Of a stretch of DNA of 64,000 bases, positions 1 to 13,712 are shown one piece after another. Within the stretch, counting starts at the first letter, position 1. Every line of letters starts with the position of its first letter. This stretch comes from Eutrigla gurnardus (Eukaryota > Chordata > Actinopteri > Perciformes > Triglidae): contig OY741276.1 of NCBI GenBank assembly GCA_963514095.1, positions 11,703,739 through 11,767,738 on the forward strand. The letters run 5' to 3'. Under the pieces are notes generated by a model. The model was not told the origin of the DNA. It did not search any database and saw only the letters and a list, made by a program, of their open reading frames with translations. The translations under genes and the position numbers were made by a program.

Positions 1-899
1 CGTGTGAAGATGGGAGCCAGCTGGTCAGCGCAGACTGTCAGGCAGAAGGGAGAGACGCCGTCTGGGCCTGGTGCTTGCCTTAACTTCTGTCTGTGAAAGA
101 GCTGACATGAAAATAACTTGTGTGTCTGTGTGTTTATACAATATTATTCATTGCTGCGTCGACTGAAAAACACACTTTTAGTTCTCAATCTGAGGTGAAA
201 ATATTTTATTTTATTTTTTAAGAATTCAAACAATGTAGATGTAGATAGGCATAGGCTTGTTTTCTTATTTAATTGCAATTCACTTCACAACCTTCCAGGT
301 TTAAGTGCATTTTTCTCGAGGATAGTGTGTCTTGGGACCAAATGTAAGGTTTTCCTGGAAATGGATGGTGATGTATGGAATTGACCACTTTATTGATCAT
401 CTGTAAGGGCAGAGGGCCCTGATCGATCTATCGATCAAACTATCCATCCATCAAAACATTTTAGCCTCTAAAAATGACTTTAAAGTTATTTTGCCACCTC
501 TAGGATCTTGTCATCCCAGGCGAGTTATCTAATCAAATCAAAATAGATATCAAATTAAAACATTGCTCATTCCTCGGATTTCAAGTGTGTTATGTTCCAT
601 ATTAAATCTTTAATGCTAATGTAAATCTAATATGCCAGTTTGAACGTGCCGTCGTTTTGTTTACTTTTTTCTCTCCCACCGGGCTTCCCCTGGTAACCCC
701 GAGTTTAAAACGTCACCACGCTGTGAACTGTGGGTAATCCCTCAGGTAGAGTCTACGGAAAGCGGCTGGTTTTGAACATGACCGCTCTCTTTTCCTGCCT
801 GGTGAATTCGTGTATTTCCAACTCCAACCCTCCGGTTTAAATGAGCTGTAACACCGGGTTTTTGTGAAGAACTGAAATATTTAATTTGTTTGGGTCTTG

Positions 900-1640
900 A
901 CGGGGCCTCACGTGTCCACGAGCCTCTTTCGTCACTCGAGCTAGGTGCTTTCAGTTAGCCTCGGCGTTAAATACGAAAGAACGCGCATTACGCAAATACG
1001 TCATATAATGACGTCGCGAGGAACAAAAAACAAGTCCCGACCCGTCAAATACCAGCAAGTAGACGGTCGTGATGCTAATTCACCTCCAAGTCAACATGCA
1101 GTGTGTTTCTCCCGGCGGTGGATTTAACGAGTCTGCTGGACCTCAAACTGAACCACGTGACATATTTCCCAAGGTGGATGGTGGTGACCCTACATCTTCT
1201 CAACTGGATAAACCGGATAAAACCCGGCATCACATCATCAGTGGTGAGTCTGAACTTTTCTCATGCTTTCCCTGAAACAAAACTGATGTAAATCATTGGA
1301 CTACAGTTGCATAATTGCATTGCTCAACACATTGCATTGCTAAACAGGTGATGTGATTGAACTCTCTAGAAGGGGCCAGATGTGCTCTTGCAATTGTGTG
1401 AAACTGTTTTTTTTTTTTTTGGTCCACAAAACAACAAACAAAACATTTATTCAGTAAAATTAACAATTAGTCATAGTACAAAATCTCTTAAACGAAAAAA
1501 GGTATTTTGTTCATCCAACACCTAAACCAATCGACTCGTAGATCAGGGTCGAGTGAAAATATTTCCCATCATGCCCTTTGCGGTCAGTAGAGAGCAACTG
1601 CAGCTACCGGATTATACGCTCAATGACGTCAAAGATGGAG
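900..1640. promoter_or_regulatory. CpG/CRE-rich promoter-like region of unknown gene
   Basis: CACGTG E-boxes at 909-914 and 1154-1159, TGACGTCG at 1009-1016, CCAAT at 1527-1531, a ZNF143-like TTCCCATCATGCC...TTTGCGG at about 1563-1582 and a perfect CRE TGACGTCA at 1624-1631, followed by an ATG in good context at 1635 (12 codons, then stop). A GTGGTGAGT donor-like site lies at 1241-1249. Together this looks like a housekeeping-type, possibly bidirectional promoter. No downstream protein is recognised. Confidence 0.4.
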
Positions 1641-4600
1641 AAATTGGTCTGTTGTCTCTACGCGAACGGTTAAAATCAAGCTTTTCTATTTGAGGGAAAT
1701 TGAATGGATGAGTGCTTGTCTTAAGTAGAAATTTAAGTTCCTTTGCCCACAAATAGATGTTTCAGGCCGTCAGTGTTATCATATTGTCCCTGACATGATA
1801 GTGTAAATGGATGGAGTTTCCGGAAGAGAAATAATCCAAGAGTAAATCTGGCCTAATCCCCTGAAATGTCTGGAAAGGAATCATTGATAAGCGGTAGCCA
1901 TAAAGGAAAGCAGATAAGGCCTGTATCTAAAAAGACAGCAACAGCCCCTTATCAGTGGTATTATGAAACTAAAATGTGCTCTTATCGGTTATTCACTGCT
2001 TTATGGCACTCAGTGCAAGGTGAATAAGGGAGCATGGGGGGGAATTTCCGGGGGAACAATGAATGTGAAGGACACAGAAACTGGTTTTGTCATGGGAGGT
2101 TATTCATGTAAATTCAAGACTCGCAAGTAATTATTAGGGAGATGAAATAAGAAAAAGTGGTTTAATGAAGGGTGGTGAAACAAAAGAGAAATTGGAAGAG
2201 GCAGATGAAGAGATGATCTTGCATGTAAATGAGAGGAGGTTGTTCCCACAGGATTAATGACACCCCCTTCCACTATCTGGTCTGTTCAGCTCCAGCTTTA
2301 CACAACCCCAGGACGAGTCAAATACAACAGCAAACCAGTCCAGTACATGCACTGCAAGCTTTCAGTTAATACAACAGCACTGTCACGATCTTAATACTTG
2401 CAGAGGCACAGACAGAAAGACCCTAACATGCATCAGAATGATCATATATACAGTGACGGGAGCAGAAACCCCACCACCCCCCCTACATACAGCGACGAAA
2501 ACATCGAAACAAGATCTGTGTTTATGCATTTTTTCTCTGTTTGGACCCAGACACCGGCAGCTGAATGACATCCCACCAGCAATATTCCCTGCCCATGTTT
2601 ACACCAACCGCGGAATTTCCCTTGAGCATTTGGTTATCTAAAGGTCTTAAACAGTGACTACACCTTACACAACATAATCAAGTCTTATCCTCGCAATCAA
2701 AAAAAAAATAAATCCCCATAAAGTTGAATCAATACCATCATACAAAGCCTTCACAGAAATTGAACCGTATATACTGTGTAAAGATATATCAGTGTTATCT
2801 GCAGCACCCTTGTACGAGATGGGATTATACTACAGAGGGGTTCGTGTTATTGTGTCCATCCTTTGTAGAAAGCAGCAGGTCCAGGGATAATCTTCTTTCT
2901 CTCGGCTGCTGTTAGAAAAAGGCTCTGCCGGCACAGCTCCGTGTCATAGCTGTTTGTAGTCCAAGTATGGCTTTTATCTCTAATTCATTGTTGATCAAAA
3001 TTAGCTGAATGATTTTCACTTAAAACCTGAGCTGAATTTGTCGTTAGTTTATTTCACAACACCGTCCTGGACATGATGACTCTGTGCGCTTTGTTTGATT
3101 TGGCTCGTGACAGTCACGGCGTCAGCTTCTCGACAAATGTCTGACGCCGTGGTTACAGGTCCACGCAAGTACCTGTGACATCAGCGAGCAGAGCCGAGTG
3201 TAAAACCATCACCCACGCAAACATACGCTCCCCACATCCTCCCCTCTTTCCAACTTCTCCCTCTATCGCGCTCAATCTCTGTCTCTCCCTGCTGGTGGCT
3301 GATTAATATTGGATGGCAAAGCTGTCATTATTTTCCCCCTACCAGTGAAGGAGAACATAAGGTTGCATATATGAATACTATGCATGCATTTCTCCACAAA
3401 GGCACAACTACAAAGCTGCGTCTGAATCCAGGTCGACAATGACACTAATATTATGTTCAGACTCATGCAGCGTAATCCCTGTCTTATTTACTGCACCTTG
3501 ACAGGAGAAATGTGTTCAAAGTGGAGAATAAGCTCACATCGCCACAACTTTTTATTACCAAGATGCAGCATGGTAACCTTCCACTTTTCTCCTTTAGTGA
3601 AGTGAACACAGCACTCCAAAAACTGTTGGCTGCCTCCGGCTCTCTCACGTCAGTTGTCAGACCCACAACGGGGAAGAATCCCCAACAAGAGATTTATGGA
3701 TGCCCTGGAGGTCCAGACACCTTGTTGGATTACCTGGTAGCCCGTGGTTTCAATTTCACATTATAGGGGATTTACAAGTTGAGGACAGGATTTTGTCGAT
3801 GACAGCATTCTCTTATGGTGTAATGGTTCTGTATGCTGCCTGTTTGATATACAGCACATGTCACACAGTAGGGACGTCATTATGCTTGAATTTATTTGCT
3901 CTGTCATAATTATATTAAGCAAATTCTCGCTTCGGTATGAGGTCTTGTGTTTGGTACGGGGTGATGGATTGTATCATGCGGGTTTCTGCACACGCTCTTT
4001 TTGCATCATGTTCCTTTCATAGATCTGTCAGTCTTTTTGTTTGGGAGTTTATTCAGGGCTCGGACCTCCTTTATAGGGTCTCAAGACAAGTCACAAGTTT
4101 TACGTCTAATATTGACTAATCTGTTGTGAAATACTTTCACCCTTTGAAATCACAAAGATGAAACAATCCCTCTCTGATTGAACTGCTGATAACTCGCGTT
4201 CACACCAAGTCCACGGCTTGTGATGTGGGGTCACATGGTCAGCCTGGTCTCGTTAAAATTACGGTTCCATAAAACTAATACACATTGTCAATTATGTTTT
4301 GCGGGGACGCTTTGATTTGTATTTGTTGTATCACAAATATGTTTAATGAAAGAACATTGTGGTCTAGGGTCTTGGTTTAGGACTGTGCAAAACCAAAAGT
4401 AGCGTATTTATTTCAACCCAAAAACATGATCTTTTACTAAACCTAATCAAGAAGTTTTGTATGAACCTAATCGTTATTGAGAATGCAGTTTGGAAATGTC
4501 AAAAGCAACATGACCGTTGGAACGATATAATGTTGATACATGTGTGTATAAATGTGAACGGTATTATTGGTTCAGTAATGCGTAACTAGAAAACTGAAAC

Positions 4601-5192
4601 ACGTGTTTGGTTCAGGAACATCTGATTCTGGTGGCTGGGTAGAGCAGCAGGCAAGGAGATGCCATACAGTTGGGAACTGTCTGCTCTTGTTGATTTTTGT
4701 GTTGAATAATCCAATTGTTCAGTTTTTGAAATCTAGATTATTCATGTAGCTGTACGTAGGTAACTAGCTGCAGTTCAAAATAGTTTATTTGGTACATCTC
4801 AATCCGTGTTCACTACCAAAAAGTGCTGCAGCAGTCTGTCGTGGTGCGTTAGTGGTTATTTTAAAATGTTGCGTCTTTTTGCAATGCTGTAATGAACCAG
4901 AATATATGGATGAGGAGTGCAACAGATGGATGTTGAAGAAATGGTCAAATTTAAGAGTGAAATTATTTGATTAGAAAGAACCACATGAATTTGGTCTGAA
5001 AGAGTGAGTCCTGTAGCATCGTATTAACTGAATCGTGGCGTCCGCTTTGTTGTGGGATTGCAGATTTGCCCTCCATTAAGTGTGCTTACGTCGTGCTTGC
5101 ATGCCGAGCTGAGAGTCCTCTATGAAAAGAGGGATGACAGACTGTGAAAACACACCTGTATGTTAGATGAGCAGTGAGGAGAAAAAGTCACA
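1641..5192. other. Intergenic, no supported gene
   Basis: AT-rich unique-looking sequence. Only the weak exon-like stretch at 3598-3766 stands out. Confidence 0.6.
3598..3766 (+). other. Exon-like stretch, unrecognised
   Basis: A T-rich tract ends in CTCCTTTAG| at 3597, followed by a 56-codon open stretch to TAG at 3764-3766 with coding-like composition (reads EVNTALQKLLAASGSL, then a Pro/Gly-rich part). A weak donor CTG|GTAGCC is at 3736/3737. No family is recognised, and splice-like sites occur by chance, so this is only a candidate. Confidence 0.2.
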
Positions 5193-5200
5193 CTGCCTTG

Positions 5201-5668
5201 TAGTGGTGTCAACAATAATCGATTCGGCGATGCATCGCAATGCGGGGCATGCACGATTCAGCATCGATGCGGCAACGTGCCATAATCGATTATGTCACTG
5301 TTTATTTTCTGGCCTCGAGTGGACAATAAAGTTGTGAAGTTTCAATTACTTCCGGGGGCATTTCCGGAGCAACGTTGCAATGACATGTGCAGCCTGTAGC
5401 TACATGCTAAGAGGCAGCACTAGCTAGCATAACAACAACACTAAAGAATCAAGATGGCTGAGGGAAAAAAACGCACCCAAAGCTTGAAAAGCGGACATCT
5501 GGACACATTTCGGATTCTACGAAGTTAATGGGAAACTAGACAAGACTTACGCGGTGTGTAAAACCTGCCACACATCGCAATGCATCGCAGAATCGAATTT
5601 AATCGAATCGTTACCTGGTGAATCGTAATCAAATCGCATTGTGAGGGCAGTGCCAATGCACACCCCTA
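5201..5668 (+). mobile_element. Non-autonomous hAT transposon with BED zinc-finger remnant
   Basis: The 468-base element is bounded by TAGTGGTGT and ACACCCCTA (imperfect terminal inverted repeats) and flanked by an exact 8-bp duplication CTGCCTTG at 5193-5200 and 5669-5676, the hAT signature. Subterminal ATCGATT/AATCGATT and GCATCGCAATG motifs occur at both ends. Inside, 5480-5580 reads as the N-terminal BED zinc finger of a hAT transposase (DIWTHFGFYEV, then TYAVCKTCHT), with a stop upstream. It is a deletion derivative without transposase activity. Confidence 0.88.
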
Positions 5669-5676
5669 CTGCCTTG

Positions 5677-8600
5677 GCCTGATCCCCTTCACCTTTGACC
5701 TTTCAAGTGTGTGTTAAAAGTTAGATGACTTAATAAAATATAGCTGTTTTTTTTTTTAATCAAGAAGGCCAGGTCAAACGAGCATATAAAATGAATGGTG
5801 CTCTCTGATATAGTGTAACAGATAAAAGAGGAGAGCTGCTCCTCCAGTCATTTGTCACTGTTACTACTTAATCTGCATGTACTCGCCTCTTCATGAACAT
5901 CTTTTAAATGTGCATATGCATGCGTATCCGTGTGGTGAATACTGATATCAGTTTTCTTCTGTCCGTTGTCTTCCTTCCTATCTCTCTGTGTAACCGTCTT
6001 TTATATTCAAGCCTTTTGATAGCACAATGTTAATTCATGCACACATCTCCTGGCCACCCACCTGAAAGAAAAGCGTGCGTGACATGTGTGGAGGATTACT
6101 GCAGGGGAGGTTTTTTGCAGAGGGGTGGGGCGAAAAACTAAAGCAACACACCAAGCGACCTTCTGAGCTTTTCTTCTGCTCAATTAGCAGCCACGAGTCC
6201 TCTCTCTGATTTCCATCACCACACCTTTACCCCTCTTCCTCCCCCTCGTCTTTTACTACTGACAAGTGGAGAATAAAACCCTATAATGATTTGACAGCGT
6301 TCTGCAAAGCGAGGGGAAGAAGGCAAAGGAAGTTGTTAGCAGGGAGTTGACTGACAGTCGTCTGCGTTTCTGGTAAGATGCGGGCGGAGGAAGGAGAAGG
6401 AGGACTGAGATAAGAGGAGAGGCAATCTCAGATGTGAATACATTAAAAGCTGACGCACTTTGATGAAACTTGTCAAAAGCTATGAAATACATATGCCACA
6501 GTTGCGGCACAGTTTGTTCTGCTTATCGTAATGATTCATAAACAAAAGCAAGGTGACTCTTAATGGCGTATATTTGTGAAGCATCTTTTTTATTTGGAGT
6601 GATTAAAAACGTGCATTCCTGCTGTAGTTTTGGAGTGGTGCAATTGACAAAGAGAAATTTAGAGCAACGTGATGAGGATGATGAGCGCAGTCATATCAAC
6701 AGTTTAAAGAAGCTCCACGTCCATGTTACTGCTGGTGTGACTCTCAGTGATGCAGTCATCCCCTGCATCAACATTCTCCTATGAAACTTACATAAACACT
6801 CATACGCAGTGAAGGTGAGTAGCTGTTGGTCTTTCTAGGGCAGCATAGGATCAAATCAGCTTTAAAAGGAAACAGAAAGCAAGACTTTAGTCCAAATATG
6901 TGCATGATCTGCTTACTATCCATTAATTGTCGTTTTCTTCTTTTGGTGTTCACCTCAATTTCTAACTTCTTCAAGACTGCATAGGACTTTATGGCCTATT
7001 ATTAATAAGGGGGATTGAATGGATGCGGGTGTCTTATTTTATTTAAAGATAGCTTTGGGTGCATTTGTGTGCGTGTGTATAGGCAGTGTAAACCTGTGAA
7101 ATTTTATTTTGATATTGAACTGAGACTGTTATGAGATTATGGGCGTCAAGGGGAAGTAAAATTGTTCCATCAATAAGTTTCACAGGGGTGAAATGAATAG
7201 TCCTGCTTTATATTTGGCACAAGTACACTCAAATCTCAAACCTAGATTTTCTAACAATGTGTTACAGTGGCGGTGCAGATGCCCAAAGCAACAAAGCCAC
7301 TATAGATGAATAGCAGCATTAATTAATTAAGTTTTAATTCTTCCTTAGTAGAAGTTGAACCAACTTTCATATATCAGTCAGATAGTGGTGCAATGGCAAA
7401 GCCTCTTAAAATGCATAGAATATTTTGGCTCCACCAGATTTCACACAGCCCATATTTCCACGTGCACTCAATAACCATTTGGCCAGAGGGACTAACGAAT
7501 GAAGCGGACAGCAAAGATTAGAACTTCAATTTTCTTCATTCAACATTTTGCGTTCATAATTACCTCCCTGTGTGAGATTGCATGTGGCCGAGCTGATGTT
7601 GCAGCATAGAAATGGCAGCTCTGTAAATTGTTTATATCTCAGTTTTGCATGCTTGGTTTAGTTCATGTCCTGGACTCTGCCCAAGGCTATAATTTTCATC
7701 GTTTTTCAAATTAGTCTTCAGCTTTTTATCTGCTATGTGCTCACATACATTTGAGTGGATTTGTGCATGCATCTAAGCATTTCTAGTGTACACATGTTTT
7801 TATACACGTTTATGTATGGTGTAGTGTGTGCAAAAAAAATTGTTCTGATTAGTTTACACAACCACAGGGTTGGGGGAGAGAAATTATTCACACATCATCG
7901 AGGGATTTGAGATGAATGATTGGCTAATATTAGTTTGCTTGGTATTTGCTGCTGGCCTTTAGATGCATTATTTCTCTCCGGGGATTTCCTGTTGACAATA
8001 ATCCCTTGTTCTTTGGGAGGATACAGACAAAATTACTGGAATGGCAATTTCAGCCCATCCACAGACACAAGTTGTTTTAATGTCAAGATAAACAGACGCT
8101 GTATTCAGGTACGGACTGCAGAAATGTTCTCATGATATGTTATTTCATAAGGCCTTGTCGTTTTTTCTGTGTTAATATTACTCCAGTCACTGGTCTCGCC
8201 ATACACTGAAAGTAATACGGCTCATATAGTTTGTTTAAGTATGTATACAGTGACTGTAGACCCATTGTGTTTGTGAAAAGCACAGTGGCCTTATTTTATA
8301 ATAGGATAGTGCTTTAATCCGTTTGAGGTTCATGTGTATTCCATGCGATAAGCTTGCACAAAGAAACACATTTGGACAATAAACGTATAATGTTATAGGA
8401 ATGCTGCTGCCAAAATTGCAGCGGTGACTACATAGGGAGCTTTTTTTTAAATTGTTATCGCCACAGGTTAACGTTTCCTCTAAATCATACTCCTGTGTTT
8501 GCCAACCTCAGATGGTCTAATATACATCAGAATAATACAACTGTCCTTATGTCCTGCAGTCTCTTGCTTTCTGTGTTTGACCGCATCGTCCGGTGACGAG

Positions 8601-11600
8601 AAATGAAGCCCATATGAAAGTGGCACAGATGCAGTTCCTCACGTGGCCAGGTGGCTGGCTCCATGGTACAATGCCCAACTTTCCAGCAACTCCATAGCCA
8701 ATTTGATAATAGCTGTATGGCAGTTGACATTTTTAAATGAGCTGTTTAAATTACATCAAGGCTTAAATTTATGAACAATTAACGTATGAGTGATGGGTGG
8801 CGTACCAGGTCGCTCGGCCACTAGCTGTGTCCTCTGCTGTGTCACCTCAGCTCCATCATCGATCCACCTCTTTGCCCATTTTTTAAGAATTGGGCTGTCT
8901 TCACTGCAAAGATGGCGATGACCTGAGTCTCCCACTCTCCTTCACAATGGCTCTTCAAAAATCTACACTGTGAGAAAAACCCTGTAGAAAAACAGGGTCA
9001 AATGAATTAAATGACAGTATATCACATTAATATATAACCATAATACTGTGGAAAAGCCCACATATTTTGTTAAAATACATTAAAAACAAGTACCTTTTGG
9101 GTTAATCTGTTGATTTAGAGCATGTCTATGTTGCTTGATGAAATAACTCAGTATCTACAGTAATTAATCATTTATATATATAAAAAAATATATATACACA
9201 CACACAATTTACAATAACTAAGAAATGTATTCAAATGCAACAAATAAAATGTAAACAAATGTATTGAAAAACAAATATAATACATCAGAAATGCATATGA
9301 ATGGCTTCGTTTAAGACAAGTTAATGTACTTTTAGGATATTTATCCGTTACTTTATGACAATGTCCCACAGTAAATATAAATAGTAAATATATAATATTA
9401 TAATAGAAAAAAACGTGTATATTATTATAAATTATAAATATACATTTGTTACTATTATACTAACAATTTGAACGTACAATATGCAACCCTCACATGAAGT
9501 AGGCTTAAGTATGTGTAGTCTGAATAATGTATCTTACTATTAGATGTAAATGTTTCAGTTTTTCTATTGTTTTAAGCCCCAAGTATCTAAAAGGTTGCCC
9601 TGTGGGGCAAAAGTTGCCCTCTTTTTCTGTCAAAAGATAATTTCCCACATGGAATCAGTCTCCCTATACAGTATCTACTTTAAGTCACCATAATCACGGC
9701 AGGCCTCAGACTCCACTGGGCTGAATTACACACTAGCATATTGCAACATCTGATGCTTCTGACAGGCCCAGGCTGCCTAATGTTATTGCAAATTTTAATT
9801 TAAAATAAGCAGATCCATATTGGCTTTGCTTTATAATTTCAAGTCCCTCACTAGCTCCTTTGAGAATGCATCAAATTCTTGCTTTGGTACGATGGGGATA
9901 TAGAGCCTTGAGGGGAGGCAGGTGCATACTGCATCATGATCGCAGGGTGTGAATAGATGACAGCAGAGGCCTCGGCTGTCTGGTCAGAATGTTTTTAGTG
10001 CTCCTCTTCTTCCCCCAGTCTGAAGAGGCCACCAGAAGCACAGATGGACGTCTAATCACCATCACAGTCAGTGTGACTGATGGTAATGGAGAAGCTGACC
10101 CTGCCATTATCAACGTATGTGACTTGAGTCCATCTGGTATCGTTCTCCATCTGGACTTCCACTAGTTTGCTGAGAGAATATGTCATTATGAAATCGGGCT
10201 GCGTGATATTGGGACAAAACTTTTTCACTCTAAATTTTTGTACAGTTGTCGATTTGATGCAATTTGAGAGCAAATTTAGGAGACTAGCTCTATAAACAAT
10301 GTTGTGCTCTAGTAAAAAATGAAACCATAAACTGTTTTCAGAGATATGAAAGCAAAGGCTGCAGGCCCCTCACACTCGGGGAAATTAGTAAGAGCAGGCG
10401 GTGTGAAAATATATGCAGTTCATCAGGAAACTGGTGGGCCTGTCTAGACTGGAGGTAAATAATCATAAATACTGGATTAATCATGGAAAATAAGAATCAG
10501 GCAGACACGTTTTCTTTGGTGTTAAGCAACCAAATAATTGACAACGTGATGTGTTTGAGCTAATTTGCTAACATCACACATCTTGCGATGCACACACAAT
10601 CACATCAACGATATATTCTGCTCTGCAGCCCTATAATGGAAGTAGAATCATACAGTTGTTTAGACGTGAAAGCCGAATGTCTCCCGCTGACCTTCAGGGA
10701 AGGCAGAGACATAAAGCACCTTTTATTCACTCAGGAGCTTGTTCACAATCAAACAACCTTAATGCAATCCCAGCCCAATGTGTTGTTCCGCACCGGAACT
10801 ACTACCTGATAGATGGCGGCGAACAGCTGTACATCACAGGGGATGTTCCATCTCCTGCAGACACTAAGTGGTTTCTTTATGTTTAATGGTCATGCCAGTA
10901 TGGCTGTCCCTGCTCCTGAAATGAAGTGGTGTTATTTCCTTTTGTCAAACAGAGAGCTACACTGATATACATTAATAATAATAAAAAAAGGTTATAGCAT
11001 AGCATTGATGTTTGGTATTTATACCGTACAGCACTGATGGTGAATATGATTGCTGCTGAGGAAGATTTCCAGGCTCTGACATTGTCTTTAACTAGAGCAG
11101 CATATTCATAGTGGTCAGTTTCAGGATTCCCAGATAAACATGCTGACTGCTCATTTATCTCTCCTGGTCTAGGGAACCTGTAGTCATTTATTATCTGTGA
11201 TGTATGGAGTCTCACTAATACGCTCTTCATTATCTCAGCCAGGTGATTATATATTCGTGATTATGTACTCATCAGCCTAATATTTTTTTGTGCTCATTTA
11301 TGACTGTATGCTCAAGGACCTCCCACGGTTGCAAGGATTCACACATTTTATTGACATACATATCCGTTTGGGTCAACAAGATTTTGAATGCATTTGACTT
11401 GTAACAGAATGTTAAATTGTGGTTTTAGTACTTTCACTAAAGTAAAAGATCTCGGTAATAATCAAGAATAATGGCTCTGCCGGTCATCTCCTACTGCACT
11501 TCGTCATTCTGAGTCAGAACCTTCATTACCTCTCAGGCAGTGCAGAAGTGTTGTTTATCCCTATTTGTTCACATAAGTGTAAAGTATCATCATACAGCCT

Positions 11601-13174
11601 ATACCACAGAGCTGCTTTGAAATAAATTAGGAACATACTTGCAGTATTTTAACACAAATAGCACTGCTATGTTTGCGTGTCTGTGTGGCATCGATAGCCT
11701 TTAATTTTAAGACACAGGCTCTGAAACCAGCATAATGCACTTTCAGGGCCACTTGCGCCTGTTTGGTCTCAAACCAAACCTGCTTTTGCTGAGCTGAGCG
11801 ACGTGACACAGCTGAGGGTGTGTTTATGGAGATCAGACTGGATTGCAATTTTGTTTCTGCTTAGTCAAACCATCTCATATGTAAACACAATTTCTTTTAG
11901 CTTCAAACGACAAAAGTGCACAGGCAGACCCTTCCAAGATTTGTCACTTTCAGTATATAATGTATAATGTATGCGATATCTTGTAGAAACCGTAAGATCC
12001 TTCCCTCATTTGATCAATTGCCTCTAGCTGGGATGGAGCTGCAGACCCCTGCTGTGCCTACCTGGGGACCCCCTGCTACCTCTTCTCAGCATTCATTTTT
12101 ATGTTTTTAACTCAACTGATCCTAAATGCAGGAAAGACTGTTTATTATTGCTTTTATTTTAGCAATACATGTTTATCTATTTTCTAGTGAAATGTGTGTA
12201 TTTGGGTGTATCATTTTGAGCTTGTGAGATGGGTGGTTTTACTGCTGCAGTGTCTTCCAGCCAGCTGAGCGATATGATGACACTTGCTAGAAAGGGTAGT
12301 GAAGGGAATTGCTGCTTTCAGGTAACAATAATTAATTTCCGTTTTAAATTTGAGCTGGTAATCTAACCTAAAAGACAGAGCAGTGTATGTTCTTTTCCCT
12401 TTTACCAGGACCACATTAATCATGTGACCTTGAGGGACTACGCTACATCTCTGAGACTCAATCATCAGGTGGGGCTTCCCTCAAAAGCCGTTGCATCTGA
12501 GGAACATTTTATCATTAAATAATGAATAAGTCTCTTGTCCCGGGCACTATTTTCAGTTAGTAAAATCTAAAATGAACTTCTTTTGAACTTTTTTCTCGTA
12601 TCACCTTTGCTCCCCCAAACTATAATCAAGGATTTAAGCCAGAACTGCTGAGTTATCTAATGGCAGCAGTTCCTGTGTCAGGCTGACTGCCAAAGGGACA
12701 CATATTATTAAATCTTGTCTTAGGCGTTTAATTTGTATTCAGGAAAGAGAACACCTTCTTCCCAAAGTTTGCCTCAAGTACTGTGGAAACACAGTGTGTC
12801 CTTGACTGCAATTTATCACCATTGATTTTTACAGGCTTCCTGTACTGTAAGATCCCATTTCCCAAACAGATTTCAAGTTGTTGTCGTCAGGATGAAGCAG
12901 GGCGGATGTGATTTTTGGATATGGGGCCCCTGCGGAGATTTGCGAGCTATGCGTGAAATGATATGCTGTTCGGGTCAGGAAGAGAACCAAACCTGTCAGT
13001 CAGCCAGCTACCTCCTGTTTGTTTTACTGGATGATTGTGTAGCAGATGATCACAGAAAGATGACAAACATAAAAACGCTGAGTTTTTATATGATAAACTC
13101 TGTCAGAGGTTGGTGTCATGACCCCCAGGTCACTGGTTGACAAACCCTCACTTTACCAACAAGGCCTGCATAAA
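5677..13174. other. Intergenic, no supported gene
   Basis: AT-rich throughout, most so at 9000-9480. It holds the candidate exon at 10019-10114 and otherwise only short open frames. Confidence 0.6.
10019..10114 (+). other. Exon-like stretch, 96 bases, phase 0/0
   Basis: A strong pyrimidine tract and CCCCCAG| acceptor, 32 open codons reading through DGRLITITVSVTDGNGE (reminiscent of cadherin-type beta-strand sequence), then AAC|GTATGT donor. The minus strand is also open, which weakens the case. No flanking exon is found. Confidence 0.22.
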
Positions 13175-13182
13175 CATCAGAG

Positions 13183-13671
13183 TAGGGCTGTTCGATTTTG
13201 CCCAAAAATAAAATCCCGATTTTCTTCTTTCAAAATCCGATTTTGGATTACGATTACGATTATTTTGTGAAATGACAAAAGGCAAAGAAATTATTTCAAA
13301 TATGCTGTTTTTTATTGAACATTTTGCTAATAATTTCCCCATTGGGATTTGAGTGCAAACCTTGCTCTTATTAAACAAAAAATCCCGAAAGGGATTAATA
13401 TAAAGAAAAATGTTTGCCATCTGGCTTTGCTCCATGTTATCTTCTTGTAGACCTCTTGTAAACAAAGAAAAAGAATCTCTTTAGGATTAAGAGAAAAACC
13501 TCACTTTCTTAAGGTGTATCTTAAGGTGTGTCCATTAAACAAAAATGAATCAATAAAGTGCAGAACTTTAACTATAACTAAAAAATCGATTTTACGATTT
13601 TCACGTTTTTATGATCGTCCTAACTACATAATCGCGATTACGATTTTAAATCGATTAATCGAACAGGCCTA
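13183..13671. mobile_element. hAT-type MITE with exact 8-bp target duplication
   Basis: Ends TAGGGCTGTTCGATT and AATCGAACAGGCCTA form 15-bp inverted repeats with one mismatch. CATCAGAG duplicates flank it at 13175-13182 and 13672-13679. Subterminal arms are rich in AATCG and CGATT repeats. The interior has no transposase. A (GA)n tract begins at the right duplication. Confidence 0.88.
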
Positions 13672-13675
13672 CATC

Positions 13676-13678
<3 letters not shown>

Positions 13679-13710
<32 letters not shown>
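13679..13710. repeat. (GA)n microsatellite
   Basis: About 16 GA units abutting the right target duplication of the hAT MITE. Confidence 0.95.

Positions 13711-13712
<2 letters not shown>

Noticed and set aside
3740..3766. GFNF near 3750 as a trace of the missing rnf180 N-terminal block
   Set aside because: None of the flanking Cys or Trp residues of that block are present; the match is four residues only.
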